Shown here: one piece after another, positions 24,310 to 36,455 of the stretch
Position numbering within the stretch: the stretch's first letter is position 1
Layout of the letters: every line of letters starts with the position of its first letter
Assembly: GCA_024349245.1 (NCBI GenBank)
Contig: JALDNG010000470.1
Span: forward strand, 1-64,000
Origin: Neodontobutis hainanensis
Lineage: Eukaryota > Chordata > Actinopteri > Gobiiformes > Odontobutidae
Length of the DNA: 64,000 nucleotides
Direction: 5' to 3'
Made by a program: the position numbers and the translations under genes
Notes under the pieces: generated by a model
Databases searched by the model: none
What the model was told of the DNA's origin: nothing
What the model saw: only the letters and a program-made list of their open reading frames with translations

Positions 24310-25530
24310 TTGCTGGTAATGCTGCTTCGGTTGCACTGATTTGTTTTCTGAAACATTTTGGCTTCAACACAAATTTCTTCACTTATCTGTAAAGATTGGA
24401 TTCTGAATAAATATTTATTTTTCACTATCATCTGGTTATGGTTATATTTCCAAAAGAACTACATGAAATCACGGAAAAATTCATCGAATGTAATCATTTA
24501 CACCAATATTAAGAAGCGCGTGTGTGTTATGAACAAAAATAAAGGTGTGCGCAGTGCAAAATGTTACACAAAGTGAGATATGAGTCTGTTAGGTTTTTTC
24601 GAATGCATCCATATATAATCTATGGTTGGAAAGTTACTAATGTCGTTGAATGAGACATAAGCACAGGATAGTAGATCACTGTACAAGGTTATCGCTAATA
24701 TTCATCGAGACCCCCAAAAGAGCAGTTGACCACAGGAGACTCTGTGGCAGGATGCTGGGCATCCCTGGAAAAGATAGGTAAAAACTCGTTTTCTATAACA
24801 TGAAAATCATTTTTGAACGAAGATAAATATTTTTTTGTTTTACATGAACGTCATATCAGACAATGAAAATTAGGTGATATTAAAAATGTTTGGTTTTATT
24901 GAAATTATCTTTATGCAAACACGCGACTGTTTTCTTAAAATTATCCTCATTCAAAACATAATCCTAAAATGATTTAATTAAAAAGAAACAAGTCAAGAAT
25001 TTTCTGAATTTCAAGGTGGACTACATCTATAGCCTTTTTCGTTGTCAACATAGACTTATGTTTGCACACAGAATGTTAGCTAGATTGATCAAACGGAACA
25101 TACTTTTAATAGCTTTAAATATTTTTGAAAAAATTGTCTCTGATAAGAATTTAATTGGTGGCATATCCATTACATTTTTAAAACATTAAATCAAATTAAA
25201 GTTACAGCAAATCCCATATAAAGAGCATGTGCAATCAAATAATGTCAGCAAAATTTTTATAGAATTTCAATTTTAAGAAAATATAAAATAATTTGCTGAG
25301 GATAACCTCTAAAATTTCTCATTAATAAAAATAATCAAGTTTATTAGAGATATAAATAAGCTAATTTTTTAGTTCGTAGGTTGTTTCACTTATAAGATGC
25401 ATGTGAAGATTACACAGTAAAAATACCGCCAACGTAAAATGGTGTTTACGTGAGACCAAAATTAAGAATTGAGCATTTTTAATTGATTTTTAACGTGCTT
25501 GGTTTGAACCGCTTCGGGCGGAATTATTAA
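24310..25530. other. AT-rich spacer upstream of ORC1
   Basis: No protein similarity recognised. A GC-richer patch at about 24690-24780 contains short inverted words and might be a transposon end. The DNA just before 25531 should hold the ORC1 promoter, but no specific element is identifiable. Confidence 0.4.
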
Positions 25531-27720
25531 ATGCTAGAAATGGACGAAGTACGCTTTTTAGAACCAATCAGCGAGCTCGAAACATTTGATAAGAAATATT
25601 ACAAGTATTTTTTGGATTAAAAAATAGATCGTGCATAATTCGAAACAAACTACAAATCCACGTTGGAGATGTGATATCTTTTCATCTGAAACCCGGACCA
25701 AGAAATATACTATTCGGGAAGCTCGTTTCCATATACCTGAATAAATCTATTTATATTACGGATCCACACGGAGTATCCCTCTCCCCCCGTCGTGGAGAAA
25801 TTATTTATTTTTATAAAAATTCAGATTTGAGTTCTGATAAATTTACTTTTCCCGAAAAGTTACAGCCGAACTACTTTTTCGTTCCTCTTTTATCCCCAGC
25901 TGCGTAATATTTGAGAGTACGGCAACTATTGATTTGCGGTGTATTGATAATTCCCTCAAAATCTCTTTTGATCTTAAAAATTCTGATCAAGATACACTGG
26001 TGATTGTCTCGGGCTTTAACAAGACTGGTAATGTCTTGGACGCTACGAAAACTCTAGAGGACTCGTTCAACTTTGTTTCCCAGTTCTTGAGGGACGTAGA
26101 CAAGTTTCGAGTAAAGGCGCACCAAGAAAACAAGCGAAGCAGCCAATTGAAAACATTCAAAATTGTCGAATGGTTAGAAACCGATCTTTTTGACAAAGTC
26201 TATACAAAGGATCGTAAACGCAACAAAGAGGATAACCGACCCGCTGAACTCAAATCATCAACCTTGCGACTGCCAGTCAATAAAAAAAGAGCAAACAACT
26301 CGATCGACGTCGTTCCTAATCACGTTATGATTAAACCCCTGAATATAGAGAAGAAGAAGAGAAAATCGACATCTCCAATTCAAGTTCCTGAACCGAAGAA
26401 AGCTAATTTACCTGAAACCCCACAAAAGCCCAAATCTGCCATTAAGATTTAGTACTCTTTCATCTAACTAGAGTGAAAAGTCCAAGTATAAGGATTCGCC
26501 TCCAAAGTAAGGCTTTTAATCTTCACAGAGAGATAGTAAAGGTTCCTGAAGATATCAGGTTTTTTGTTCTTTTAAATGTTAGAGAAGACGTGGTTGGTGT
26601 GAATGAAGTTTCAAAGTATATTAATTCGTTTACTTAGTAATTATATTCTGAATTTTATCGGGAAAGATGACCCTGTTCCTGACAAGTTTCTTGCTTGCGT
26701 ATATTAGCTCGACAATAAAGTCGCGGACTTTCGAATTTTTAACTATTATTAATTTCATAAAAGAATCAGTTATAAATAAAAATTCAATGTAATTTCACAA
26801 TAAGAAAAGGATTATATATGTCTTGGGCCTGCCTGGCAGCGGCAAAAGCGCAACGATCACTCGTGTCCTCGAGGAATACAAGGACAATCCAAATATCAAG
26901 AAAATTTTCGTAGATGGAGCTGGTTATGAGAAAGCTCTTGATGTCTTTTGCGACATTTGTTCCCAACGTTTGAACTGCATTGATTGAAGTAATGCACTTT
27001 AGGCTCTCAAGAACAAATGCAATGTTTCAACTCGATACCTTCTTCAGGAACAAGCCTAAAATGTACACACTTCTTGTTATCGACAACGTCTTACTTTCAT
27101 TCATATGCAGTTTGACCATCTTCAATCGAGTGAGCATAATGTGTTGACACTGATCCTAAAGTGGGCCATGTTTGACGGTGCCAAAATTATTTTCGTTGTT
27201 GTGTCCACAAACCTGAATCTACCAGATGTGATGGACAACGTAACCACTTCACATTTAGTATCGAGAATCAGAAACATAGGCATTTGAGAGAGTGATCTTT
27301 AACCCCTTCACGTTCTACCAGATTCAGGAGTTAGTCGAGCTCAATATGAAGGAGTTCATCAAACAAAACCCACCCACAACACGAGTTTGAAAAAAGTATG
27401 ATTAGACTGGTCCGCTTTTTGGAGACATCGACATGAACAATTTATTAAACATCATAAAAAGTTTTTCATGCTCGAACGCCGATGAAACATTTTATGCAAA
27501 AGATGTAATTTATTAAAATTTATTGAGATCTATGCTCGATTCGTCAGTCTGGATCGATCAAAGAAAAGTAAACATCTTTAAGAGTAGAGATGTTCCTTCG
27601 ATGGAAGAATTGTTAAAAACTTTAAATGTCCTCCAAGAATTGGGGGCAGTTCACAACCCATCGCCAATACAGGCAGAATCGAAAATTCGGCTAAACTTCT
27701 TACAAAGTGAATTGAAATGA
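25531..27720 (+). CDS. ORC1: Origin recognition complex subunit 1, apparently intact, with ultra-short introns
   Basis: ORC1 is the ATPase subunit of the origin recognition complex, which binds origins and loads MCM in the nucleus. Removing 14 GT...AG segments leaves 1866 coding bases, 621 residues. An N-terminal BAH-like region (about residues 20-120, from KKYYKSC through HVGDVISF) is followed by a basic, Pro/Ser-rich linker. The AAA+ module starts with GLPGSGKS (Walker A, about residue 369, 26826-26849), has Walker B-like LLVIDN (27073-27087), DHLQSSEHNVLTLILKW, and ERVIFNPFTFYQIQELV. A C-terminal winged-helix-like end has KIRLNFLQSELK. The start is the first ATG of an open stretch; ATG 25540 is an alternative. 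The BAH-like N-terminus argues against CDC6. Walker B has Asp-Asn where Asp-Glu is usual. At 621 residues it is shorter than the human protein. Confidence 0.85.
25605..27589 (+). other. Ultra-short introns within ORC1
   Basis: Each segment starts GT, ends AG and keeps the frame: 25605-25627 (23 nt), 26452-26473 (22), 26507-26528 (22), 26559-26582 (24), 26616-26637 (22), 26699-26720 (22), 26789-26809 (21), 26968-26989 (22), 27088-27110 (23), 27258-27279 (22), 27385-27405 (21), 27505-27527 (23) and 27568-27589 (22). A 35-nt segment at 25881-25915 is less certain because other acceptors are possible. Removing them eliminates every in-frame stop and makes separate frames contiguous exactly where ORC1 motifs should join, for example just before Walker A and just after Walker B. 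The introns are AT-rich, with donors mostly GTA or GTT. I see no long polypyrimidine tract. Confidence 0.85.
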
Positions 27721-30534
27721 TATAACCAATCTTGTCCTTGTTTAGCAATTATTTTTTATGTTGTCTTTATAACTGTTTTTTTAGCCCCTTAGTTCATTTA
27801 TCATCTTTTCTAATTTCAAGTATTTTCTAATTTTTGTAACATCCACTAAGTATTTGTGAGATTATCTGATATCATTACTTCGTAAATAAATTTACCATAG
27901 ATGAATATTTAAAAAGGAAACATCTGATTCCGGTTTTAAACAGTAGTTGACAATTTTTTAACTAACTCAATTATGCCTTAGAGGCCTTACTCCTTAGTTC
28001 TAACCCAGGGTGATGAATCATTTGCATTTTACAGCGTGTTAATAGATTCTGCAGCATTTCAATAATTTTTAATTTAATGAAAATATAAGTAGAACACGTG
28101 AAATAGAAGACGTAACAATATTATGCGCACCCGCATTTTAATTATTTAACAACGCACTCGCGTTTTAATTATCCTTAATACAGAAAACAAAAAAAACTAC
28201 AAAGAATATAGTCTCAAATTTTTTTTCTAATTTCTTCTACTTTATCTCAAAATGGTAAATTAATGTGTTTGGATTTGTTCTTGCATTTTTTAGTACTCTG
28301 TCCAGGGAGGGTTAAACCCAATACTAACATCAGTTGAATTCGACCAGATGTACTCATATGATTTTATACCTCTTTTCAGATCAATCGATCTTGTTATATT
28401 AAAAATTATAATCAAAATTTCTAAACATTGCGAACATTTACTTAGAGTAAATCATCGTGATTCATCTAACGCAAAAACTTTCCACTTTCTGAAATTTATC
28501 AATCGATAGGTCGACAAAAGTTATTGTGTTTTCGATTTTGATGATAACATTTTCAGCGCGAGAAAAGGTTTAACTGTTGAGCCAGCTTTACTTCGAATAC
28601 CGGTATATCATATATTTTGTGCACGTTTGTTTGTATTTTTATGCGCGTGCGTTAAGGGTTTTATATCAGAATACGTTTGTATCTCTTGAAGTATTTAAGT
28701 TCATACACAATATATAAAGCTAAAATAGCGATTCTAGTGGTATATAGTATTAACCGTTTGAAGAATATATTGATACAATGCATTTAACTTTATCTTAGTT
28801 ATCGAATAAAAATAATCAAATTTTTTTCAGTTTATATCAACGAACAAATTGTAAAATGTTTCAGACTGAACCGCCGCGTCTAAGAGAAAACACAATTACT
28901 TTTCAAGATAACCAAAAACTTATTTTCTAATTCTTAAACCAAAGTTAAGAATTTTACCAGTTGAACACAGTTTCTCAAAAAATTTTACGAAAGAATGAAA
29001 CTTAAAATAATATAATGCAGTTTCATATGATCCAGAATTATATTTTACGACTAAAGGTAAGATATACTTGTGTAGAGTATTGATTAAGGTCTAAATTAAA
29101 AATTAGCACGACACATGCGCGTTAAATTAACCAGTTCATAATATACTAGACGCGTAAATTTTAAGATGATTTTACTGAGTATTATGACCAACATAGTAAT
29201 CTTCGCAACAAATTTAAAAATCTTGTACCTATTCAAAAATATTTTTTGTAGATTCATTCATATGCGTAGAAAATTGCTCCAACAAATATTGGTCTGTGTA
29301 CCTTATAGGAAACATCAACATAAGGTGTAAAATTTGAACTCATTTTCAACTTTTTTCAAGTAGAATGCTAAATGATAAAAAATAGCACTGTAAATAAAAA
29401 AATATTAATTATAAACGTCGAAGATTATCAGAATGAGCTTGTTTATTCTGTTGAAGAACCACCACCATGCAAGGCTCTCAGTAGGAGACAAAAGGTATAA
29501 ACTCAGCCACTGCAGGCGAAACTAATGACCATCTGAACAATGATTTTGATCATGACATGAGAGAAAAAACGAAACATATCTCGTATATGCTTTCAAAGGT
29601 TAAATAGTAACCTCTTTAAAAAATTAACGAGTTAAAATATTTTAAAAGAACACGAAAGGTTATGTATGAAGAATGCTAACGTCTACATGCCATCTACAAC
29701 GTTATCTGAGCATTATTTAAATTCATGATCTAGAAACCACTTTATCTGAAATGGTATATGTTTTTCCACGATTTGACATAATTTTTAGTTCCACTTGATG
29801 AGTCTTGTGGTCTAAATCATCTTTGGAGCTCATCGGCTTGAATGAGATTTTATTTTTTGAGGAGCAAGGGCGCGGAAAACCTATCAGGGTTTATTTCGAA
29901 GAAAGTTAAAGAACGAGTACGCCCTTTCGTAGTTTATACACCAGTAAACAGGTAGTGTAAGACTTTCACTCACTTAAAACCCGCACACTCTCCTCTGCCC
30001 ATAAGATCAACCTTACATCTGGGAGAGTGGTTCGCATCGCGGATTGTTTCGAACTTTGTATGTTATGTCGTCATCATTAGGTAGGTTAATAATATAGTTG
30101 GGTTTAAGGCTTTCCTGAGTAGAGAATGGGCTGTCGAATTGTGGGTGGAAAGCGCTTCACCGGTGTGTTTTCACGAAACATTTTATTGCCAACGTTGAAC
30201 CCGCAAATGTTTTTTCTATTGTTCATGCGCCCAGAATAAAATTATGGTTGTCTCATTTACATTTTTAGTGTTTACAAATAATAAGAAACTCAAAAATAAA
30301 AAATTGATATTAATAATCTTAAAAGAATAAAAATAACTGTTTCTACATAATTGGCAATTTATAACTCTTCAACAAATCATTCCTTTTTAAAAACGTTCGA
30401 GGACGAAATTCATCAAAATTTGTTCCTTTTTTCAATTTCGATATTTGTAATTTTGTATTGTCAATCACTGAATTCTTAGTGTTTTTGTTCAAATAAATAG
30501 ATCAACGAAGTTTTCATGAATAACAATTTAATGT
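27721..30534. other. Mostly AT-rich spacer; GC-richer patch near 29.8-30.2 kb
   Basis: No gene is recognised. About 29800-30200 is visibly less AT-rich and holds short open stretches on both strands, such as plus-strand GLNEILFFEEQGRGKPIRVY, but no family fits. It could be a small gene with tiny introns or a transposon relic. Confidence 0.35.
28126..28172. repeat. Two-copy short tandem repeat
   Basis: A 20-nt unit at 28126-28145 recurs at 28153-28172 with two mismatches. No function is apparent. Confidence 0.6.
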
Positions 30535-31085
30535 TAGAATCCTGAACTCTGACACTTTTTGAGAGGGACACAACCGTCACGCGTGATTTTACCATCTTGT
30601 TTAGCATTGGCAAAAATAATCCGCAAGAGTGTTTCTTTGTCCCTTTTCTCAACATGAAAAAGGTAGAACGTAATTTTTATTTACTTCAGCTTTACCGAAA
30701 ATGTAAGAGCAATTTATCCTATCACCATTTTAATTTCTTCATGCTATTCGGTCTGCTGTTGTCTAAGAGTCACAATCTCAGAGCAAAAGTCAACCCTGGG
30801 AATATTTCTTGCCTTACAAAATAAAAGTTAGTAAATTTGGACAAAATAATCCTTCTAGCCTGCTTTTTTCACAACGAGAGCATAATAGTGTGATTGAACT
30901 GGCCTGTAAAATTTGCCCACTAAACCATGGCACTCGATTGAGAAACTCATATTTTTCATAAGTTTATTTTCAAAAAATGTTGAAATATCATTTTATATTG
31001 TTAAACAATTATTTCCATGAAATTTTTTCCACTTTTTTCCGCAAAATGTTTCTTTCGACATTCATATTCGCGCCGGTGATAACGG
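30535..31085. repeat. Dispersed repeat, copy 2
   Basis: Same-orientation partner of 13525-14080, with matching blocks at 30629-30662, 30781-30795 and about 30984-31002. It lies just beyond the 3' side of a minus-strand Ty3 relic, where a 3' LTR would be expected. The plus-strand open frames here (30597-30824, 30977-31222) are probably chance. Confidence 0.6.
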
Positions 31086-31699
31086 AGCAAAAGCAAAAAT
31101 TATTTCATTATTTTAATAATTATTTAATCATTTTAACATATTTATTCCACATTTTGAAATTTTGCCTATATTATGACTATACTCTAAGAAATCATGCATC
31201 GAATTTATCTTGGTTGTTTTAATATAAAAATTTTCACTGTCTTCGCTTTTCTTTTTACTTTTTTAAAAATGTTTATTTTATTTTTACAGTAGATTTTTAA
31301 TTAGTTGACGTAAAAATAGTAATCGCTTGTTTATTACAAATCGGCTTTTTATCTATTGCGTGCCCATTTTGTTCAAGTACAACACTTGAGGCAGGTTTTC
31401 TTGCATCTGTGTGGATCTTTAAGGTGTTTGAGAGGTTTGGAAGTGTCAAAATAGGTTTAGACGTTTATAATTTCTTGAGATTGTCAAACAGTTTGATTGT
31501 AATCTGTGTTCCAATCAAACAATTCTCATAAATAAGTACGTGAAGAAGTTTAGCTTCTTTTTATAAGGTTCTTTCATATCTTTTGTTTATTAAGCCAATC
31601 AAACTTGTCATTTTAAATATTTGATGTTCCTTGGGAAATGAAAAATTCATGATGGGTGTGGTAACTGGCTGAGACACTTAGGATGTTGGAACACATATT

Positions 31700-34230
31700 A
31701 GCAAACACCTCTGAACACTGCTAGGCCAGGAAAATATTGCGCGATAGGTTATGCTTTGATTCTTCACACGAGTGCTCTTCAGATAGTTTACTTATATCTA
31801 CTTGCAAGATAGCTGTTTACATGAATGGCCACTTGTTCTGAAACAGTTAAGATATCGACAGGATGAATGTTGATTTCAACTACCGGTCGTATAACTTGTG
31901 AGTCCGGTTTGTTCACAAAGATGAGAGTGTTAGCCAAATGTTACACTATGTGCGTAGCCCAGTCCAAGCCACTCGATATCTTAAACAATATATTGTAATG
32001 ATAGTTTTCGTGGCATACCCAGTAGAGACACGCCTCCATGTATTATGGTTGGTTGTCAAATAATTGAGTTTACATGATATGTTAACTGACGATTCTGTCT
32101 TTATCATATTATGATTTTTCGCTGTGAACACTGATGGCGTGAGGGACTTCATCTACTCTGGCAATGTATGTGTTGCCGGTTCAAAATATTCCTGCTTATC
32201 CCCAAAGTCTCTTCACTTAGCACGCCGCGATGTAGCAGCCACGATAACATTTAAATCTCATACTCATCTTCTTTACTACTGTCAATTTGTCTGACAAAAG
32301 AGAGAAGTTTATGAATGACTCTATTAGTGCTCTCAAGGATAGTGATAGAGAAAACATGGATGTAATTACCGGTTGGTAAAACTCATCCGTGTCTGTTGTT
32401 ACGAGTAACTCAGTTATCCGTCTATTATGGACAAGATTATGTCATATTCTCTGCGTGAAATAAAACTATTTTAGAAGATTTGATTGTTTAGTTTTTCACT
32501 GAATGTCCATATCTCTCACATGAAAGGCATATATGAAACACCATAAATTTTTTAATCATGAACTAAGCTCCAAAATTGGTACATTAAATCGATCTATTTT
32601 AAGTGTTCTTTCGGTCCTTGCTAGAAAGTTCTGTCTGTTGAAGTATCTTCATGAGGGCATTGATGACTTTTTGTTTGTGTATTTTGTTATTTCTCGGGGT
32701 GTGGTTAACTCACTATTTGATGATAGACACAGGTAAGGAATGCTGATCGCGGAAATTTCAAATTTGAATGGTTTATTTGAGTCGTGTCTTTATTGGGCAT
32801 TTACTTGAAGAAGACAACCAGAAAAAGCTCTTTATTTTTATTTCTATGGTGCACAAATTTATGTATTCTGAGCACAACAGATCTATCTCAATATTGTCTT
32901 TCACTCGAAGCTAAGACAATCCTACAGATGCAGAAATAGGAGTATGTCTTGAAAAGTAAGCAATTCTTTATCCTTATTTGACATCTATGATCGAGCTTGA
33001 CTTATGAGGAATGTTTGATAATTTTTGAAAAAAGTTCAAACCTTTGCAAAATGCCAGATTGATTCCTCAAAACGTGAGAAGAAAGAAGATAATTACAAGT
33101 AAGACCGATTTATATTTTTGATCAAGAAAAGAAGAAATCCTATTTTTTACGTTTATACGTATTTTTAACCTTGATTTTGCATAATGGTTAAGAAATGCAT
33201 CAGAGTAGTTGACCGGAAAACCGAAAGCTTGTTTGGCAATATTTCCTGCTGTTTTCTTATCATTTTTATACAAAGTTAATTCTCATGAATAAAAGAGTGT
33301 CTGATACTAGTGCTATGATTCGAGGTTCTCAGGAGGCTGTCTTCATAAACTAAACTTTAATAAAACAGATTATGTCTAATAATAATATCCGCCTCACCGC
33401 CTTTTGATATTTTAATATAGTTTTTGTGTTTCAGGGTCCATTACAAACTTACTCGTTCTGTAACACGAATAGGGCACTTTTTCAAACACGAAACATTACG
33501 TTTTTACACTCAGAGACTTGTTTTTTATCTTGGAAAAGCTTCGATGTGTTTGGTTTTCATAAATCGACGTAATAAAAATCAAATATCATCAATTTTTAAG
33601 ATAAAAAGTCATCCCCTTGAAAAAATCGTTCATCGATCTCTGAAAGTTCCCAGAAGGCATGATTGTCAATTTGAATAATCTGTATTCGGTAACAAAACTC
33701 AATGCAGCCTTTTCTGCAACAAGATTTCCTTGCGGGATTTACCACAATTCGGACATCAAATCTTATCATTGAAAAATTGTGCATAAAGGTAGCTTGCTTA
33801 TAAGAGGAAGTGGATATGAATTGCTTGAAATATACTGTTAAGTTATCTACAGTTGTCAAATATTCGCAGCTCGTCGTCTGCTTTTTGTACATATACTTCC
33901 TGACAACAACTGGAATCGAACTATACTTGATTATTCTCATTCGAAGCATATCATTCATTCACTCTTTCATTTTATCTCTAATAGAGAATTGAATCTACCT
34001 GGGTGACATTTTACATGTTTAGTCTTTGATCGATTCAAATGAATGCTAATTTTTGACATGTGACCAGAATAGGTTGTGAATACGTTTCGGTAGTTGTTAG
34101 ATATTTGATTAATCTCAGCTGGTTTCGGTGGATATAAAGACGATCTGCCCAAGAAAGCATTAAATTGCGTTCTCAGAAATCTCAACATAATCACTGTTTG
34201 ATACCGTATAAATAACGTGGAGACTCAGCG
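31700..34230 (-). mobile_element. Third Ty3 element: reverse transcriptase relic and downstream debris
   Basis: At 33967-34194 the minus strand reads NQISNNYRNVFTTYSGHMSK, the pre-RT segment of Ty3 polyproteins. RT follows: IIKYSSIPVVV near 33925-33945, a VDYRxLN-like block near 33850, and SFVTEYRLFKLTIMPSGNFQ then RSMNDFFKG near 33610-33700, matching the 'KTAFVTP.GLYEF..MPFGL..AP.TFQ' block with a short deletion. Downstream 31.7-33.5 kb holds broken minus-strand stretches with composition like pol debris, including CLSCERYGH near 32530. I cannot assign RNase H or integrase firmly there. All frames are interrupted. Confidence 0.6.
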
Positions 34231-36110
34231 AGGAATTTTTTATTGTTTAATATGGTTAAAAACAAACACAAAATATTTTAAGTGAGTTAGGACCAATAGT
34301 ACTATGCCGAACAAGGTTAGAAACTACATAAAACCAAAGAACGTATTGATACTTCATAAAATTCCCACTTGTCTTAAACTTTCAAAGGACATCTATTCGA
34401 GAATTATCTGATTATTTCAAAAATGTAGACTTGTATCTGAGTATAGAAAAGGGAAAAATTTTTATGAGAATCAGCTTCAATGTGTGAGACTGTAGATCAC
34501 GAATCAAAGACATCATAACAGGCCTTACAGTTAATCTGATATTCCACAATTATCAGATCTTTTAAATTATTAGAGTTTTTTAACACTTCGTAGACTCTTC
34601 TGTCGTGGGTTAGCTATATTCTTCCGTTCTAAGAGGATGTAAACAGGGAGGTGCCTCTTCTGCGACAATTCGAACATATGGTACTAGATTTGCATGGTTC
34701 TCTTCTAAAAGTGTATTTATTGTCCAGTAAAGAATCTACCTTTTTTGTAAGCGCCAAATTTTCAGGCTAAATCCTCCAATTATATGTTCAACTTTCGTAT
34801 CGGCTGTAAAAACAATTTGATACATAACGGTAATGCTAGAATTTGAAAATATTTTGTATTTTTAACTGCTTTTGAAAAACTTTCAATCAACTCATCAGAC
34901 AGGAGTTTTCAAATCGAAATTTTATCTTCGTCAGAGATAAATTTTTCAAGAATAAAAATCTCCATATCATAACAACTTTAAGAGAGGTATGTTCTGTCTA
35001 TTAGCCCTTTGACCCGGGAGACAAGATCATCGAAGTTTTCGAAAGATATCATCTTGCGCAAATTCCAAGATTCTATCAAATTGGGAATCTTGACATTAGG
35101 TGAGCCTATATATCTTATACGACAAACACGTCTCGCCTGCCAGAGAAAGGGGATATTTGAGAGCCCTTCTTTTCAAAAATATCTACATAGTTCTTACTTC
35201 AGCCTTCTTCCCATTTATTTTACTGATATGAACACACAGCCAAGAATTATTTCATGCAGAAAGATCGCCATCTCCAGAATACTTTAAATTCAAAAAAGAG
35301 TTCATCTTACCTTTACCAATCTAAAAACGCTTAGTTTTAAAAACTAATTTATCCACACGAGCACTTTTCCTCAGAAATATATAGTTCTCAACAAGGTTGA
35401 ACGAAATTAAAGATTCTTATTTCAGAAGCATCGAAAAAATATTGTGATCGTTATGCTTTGATTGAACTCAGCTGTTAAGTAATTCGATATGAGAGCACTT
35501 GAATTCACTTCAACCAACGTAAGAATAAAATTTTAACGTTGAGTTTCGAAATTTGTTCAAGTTAAGAAAACGGGTTATTTTCCTAATCTGTCAAAGATTC
35601 TTTAATTTTCACTTGAAAACTTCAATATATTAAAAGCAAAATGAAGAAAACGTACAATACAGTATTTATGTATTGTCGTTTTGATTCCAACAAAGGGAAA
35701 TTTGACGAATTTATGAAAAAATATTTGATTGTGATAAATGTTTCAAGACCACAATATTTAAGAATAATATTCTATTTCTCATGCCAGAATCAATTAGATT
35801 CTCTCAAAAAATTTTGAAGCACAAATTAAGTTGGGTATCGGTCGGAAACTCTTAATTGGCTTAAACATTTTCACATATATCTGGTAGTTTTGCATAAAGA
35901 GCGAATTAGTTCGTGCTTATTTCGAAGGAATAGTTGATAGTTATGCAGTATTTCCAAAAAAGTTAAATTTTTAAATATTTTCTTTTTATATCTTTTAAAA
36001 ATAGATACATTTATTTATAATTTGTCAAATTTGACAGCTTAATAACTATTTTTCATTGGAAGAGAACGGAAATGTAGAATTTGCATTTTGCGGAGAATAT
36101 AATGGGTAAT
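34231..36110. other. No recognised gene; possible upstream part of the third Ty3 element
   Basis: The minus strand here would hold gag and protease of the 33.6-34.2 kb element, but I see no DTG protease motif or zinc knuckle. A 92-codon plus-strand frame at 35009-35287 has no recognised motif and may be antisense to the relic. Confidence 0.35.
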
Positions 36111-36118
36111 ATGGTAAA

Positions 36119-36455
36119 ATGATAACTCCAGTGAGTAGTAACAAAACACCAAGACGTATGAGATTCGTAAGAGATTATGGGAAAGAATTCAGTATTTTTC
36201 AAGAGATTTCAGTGATACTTTCCACCACACAGGACTGGAATACATCTTGGTGAAATTTGCATTGAAACGGGTGTCTGATCCTGTACTCGTTGGAGGAGAA
36301 GGAATCGAAGGACAAATTGGTGAATGACTTTTATGTATAGAATGGTATTAAAATAATGGATTCTTATTTAATAAATTTCAATACCGAGGAATCACTTATA
36401 ATTCCTGTGCTTGTGGGTGAAGCAGCCACACTGATACCCGTTATTTTGCATTAGA
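36119..36455 (+). CDS. Unrecognised small gene with 21-23-nt introns
   Basis: A first exon, ATG ATA ACT CCA (36119-36130), is followed by a 23-nt GT...AG segment (36131-36153) beginning GTGAGT. The next exon reads TYEIRKRLWERIQYFSRDFS, then HTGLEYILVKFALKRVSDPV and LVGGEGIEGQI up to 36319. A second GT...AG segment at 36320-36340 (21 nt) removes the TGA; the frame then ends at a TAA shortly after, giving about 66 residues. A further open stretch at 36356-36454 ends in IIPVLVGEAATLIPVILH, membrane-like, and may belong to the same gene. Composition is clearly less AT-rich than the flanks. No family is recognised. Confidence 0.45.

Noticed and set aside
25531..27720. ORC1 as a pseudogene
   Set aside because: All stops and frame changes disappear with 21-24-nt GT...AG segments plus one of about 35 nt, leaving one continuous frame with motifs in order.
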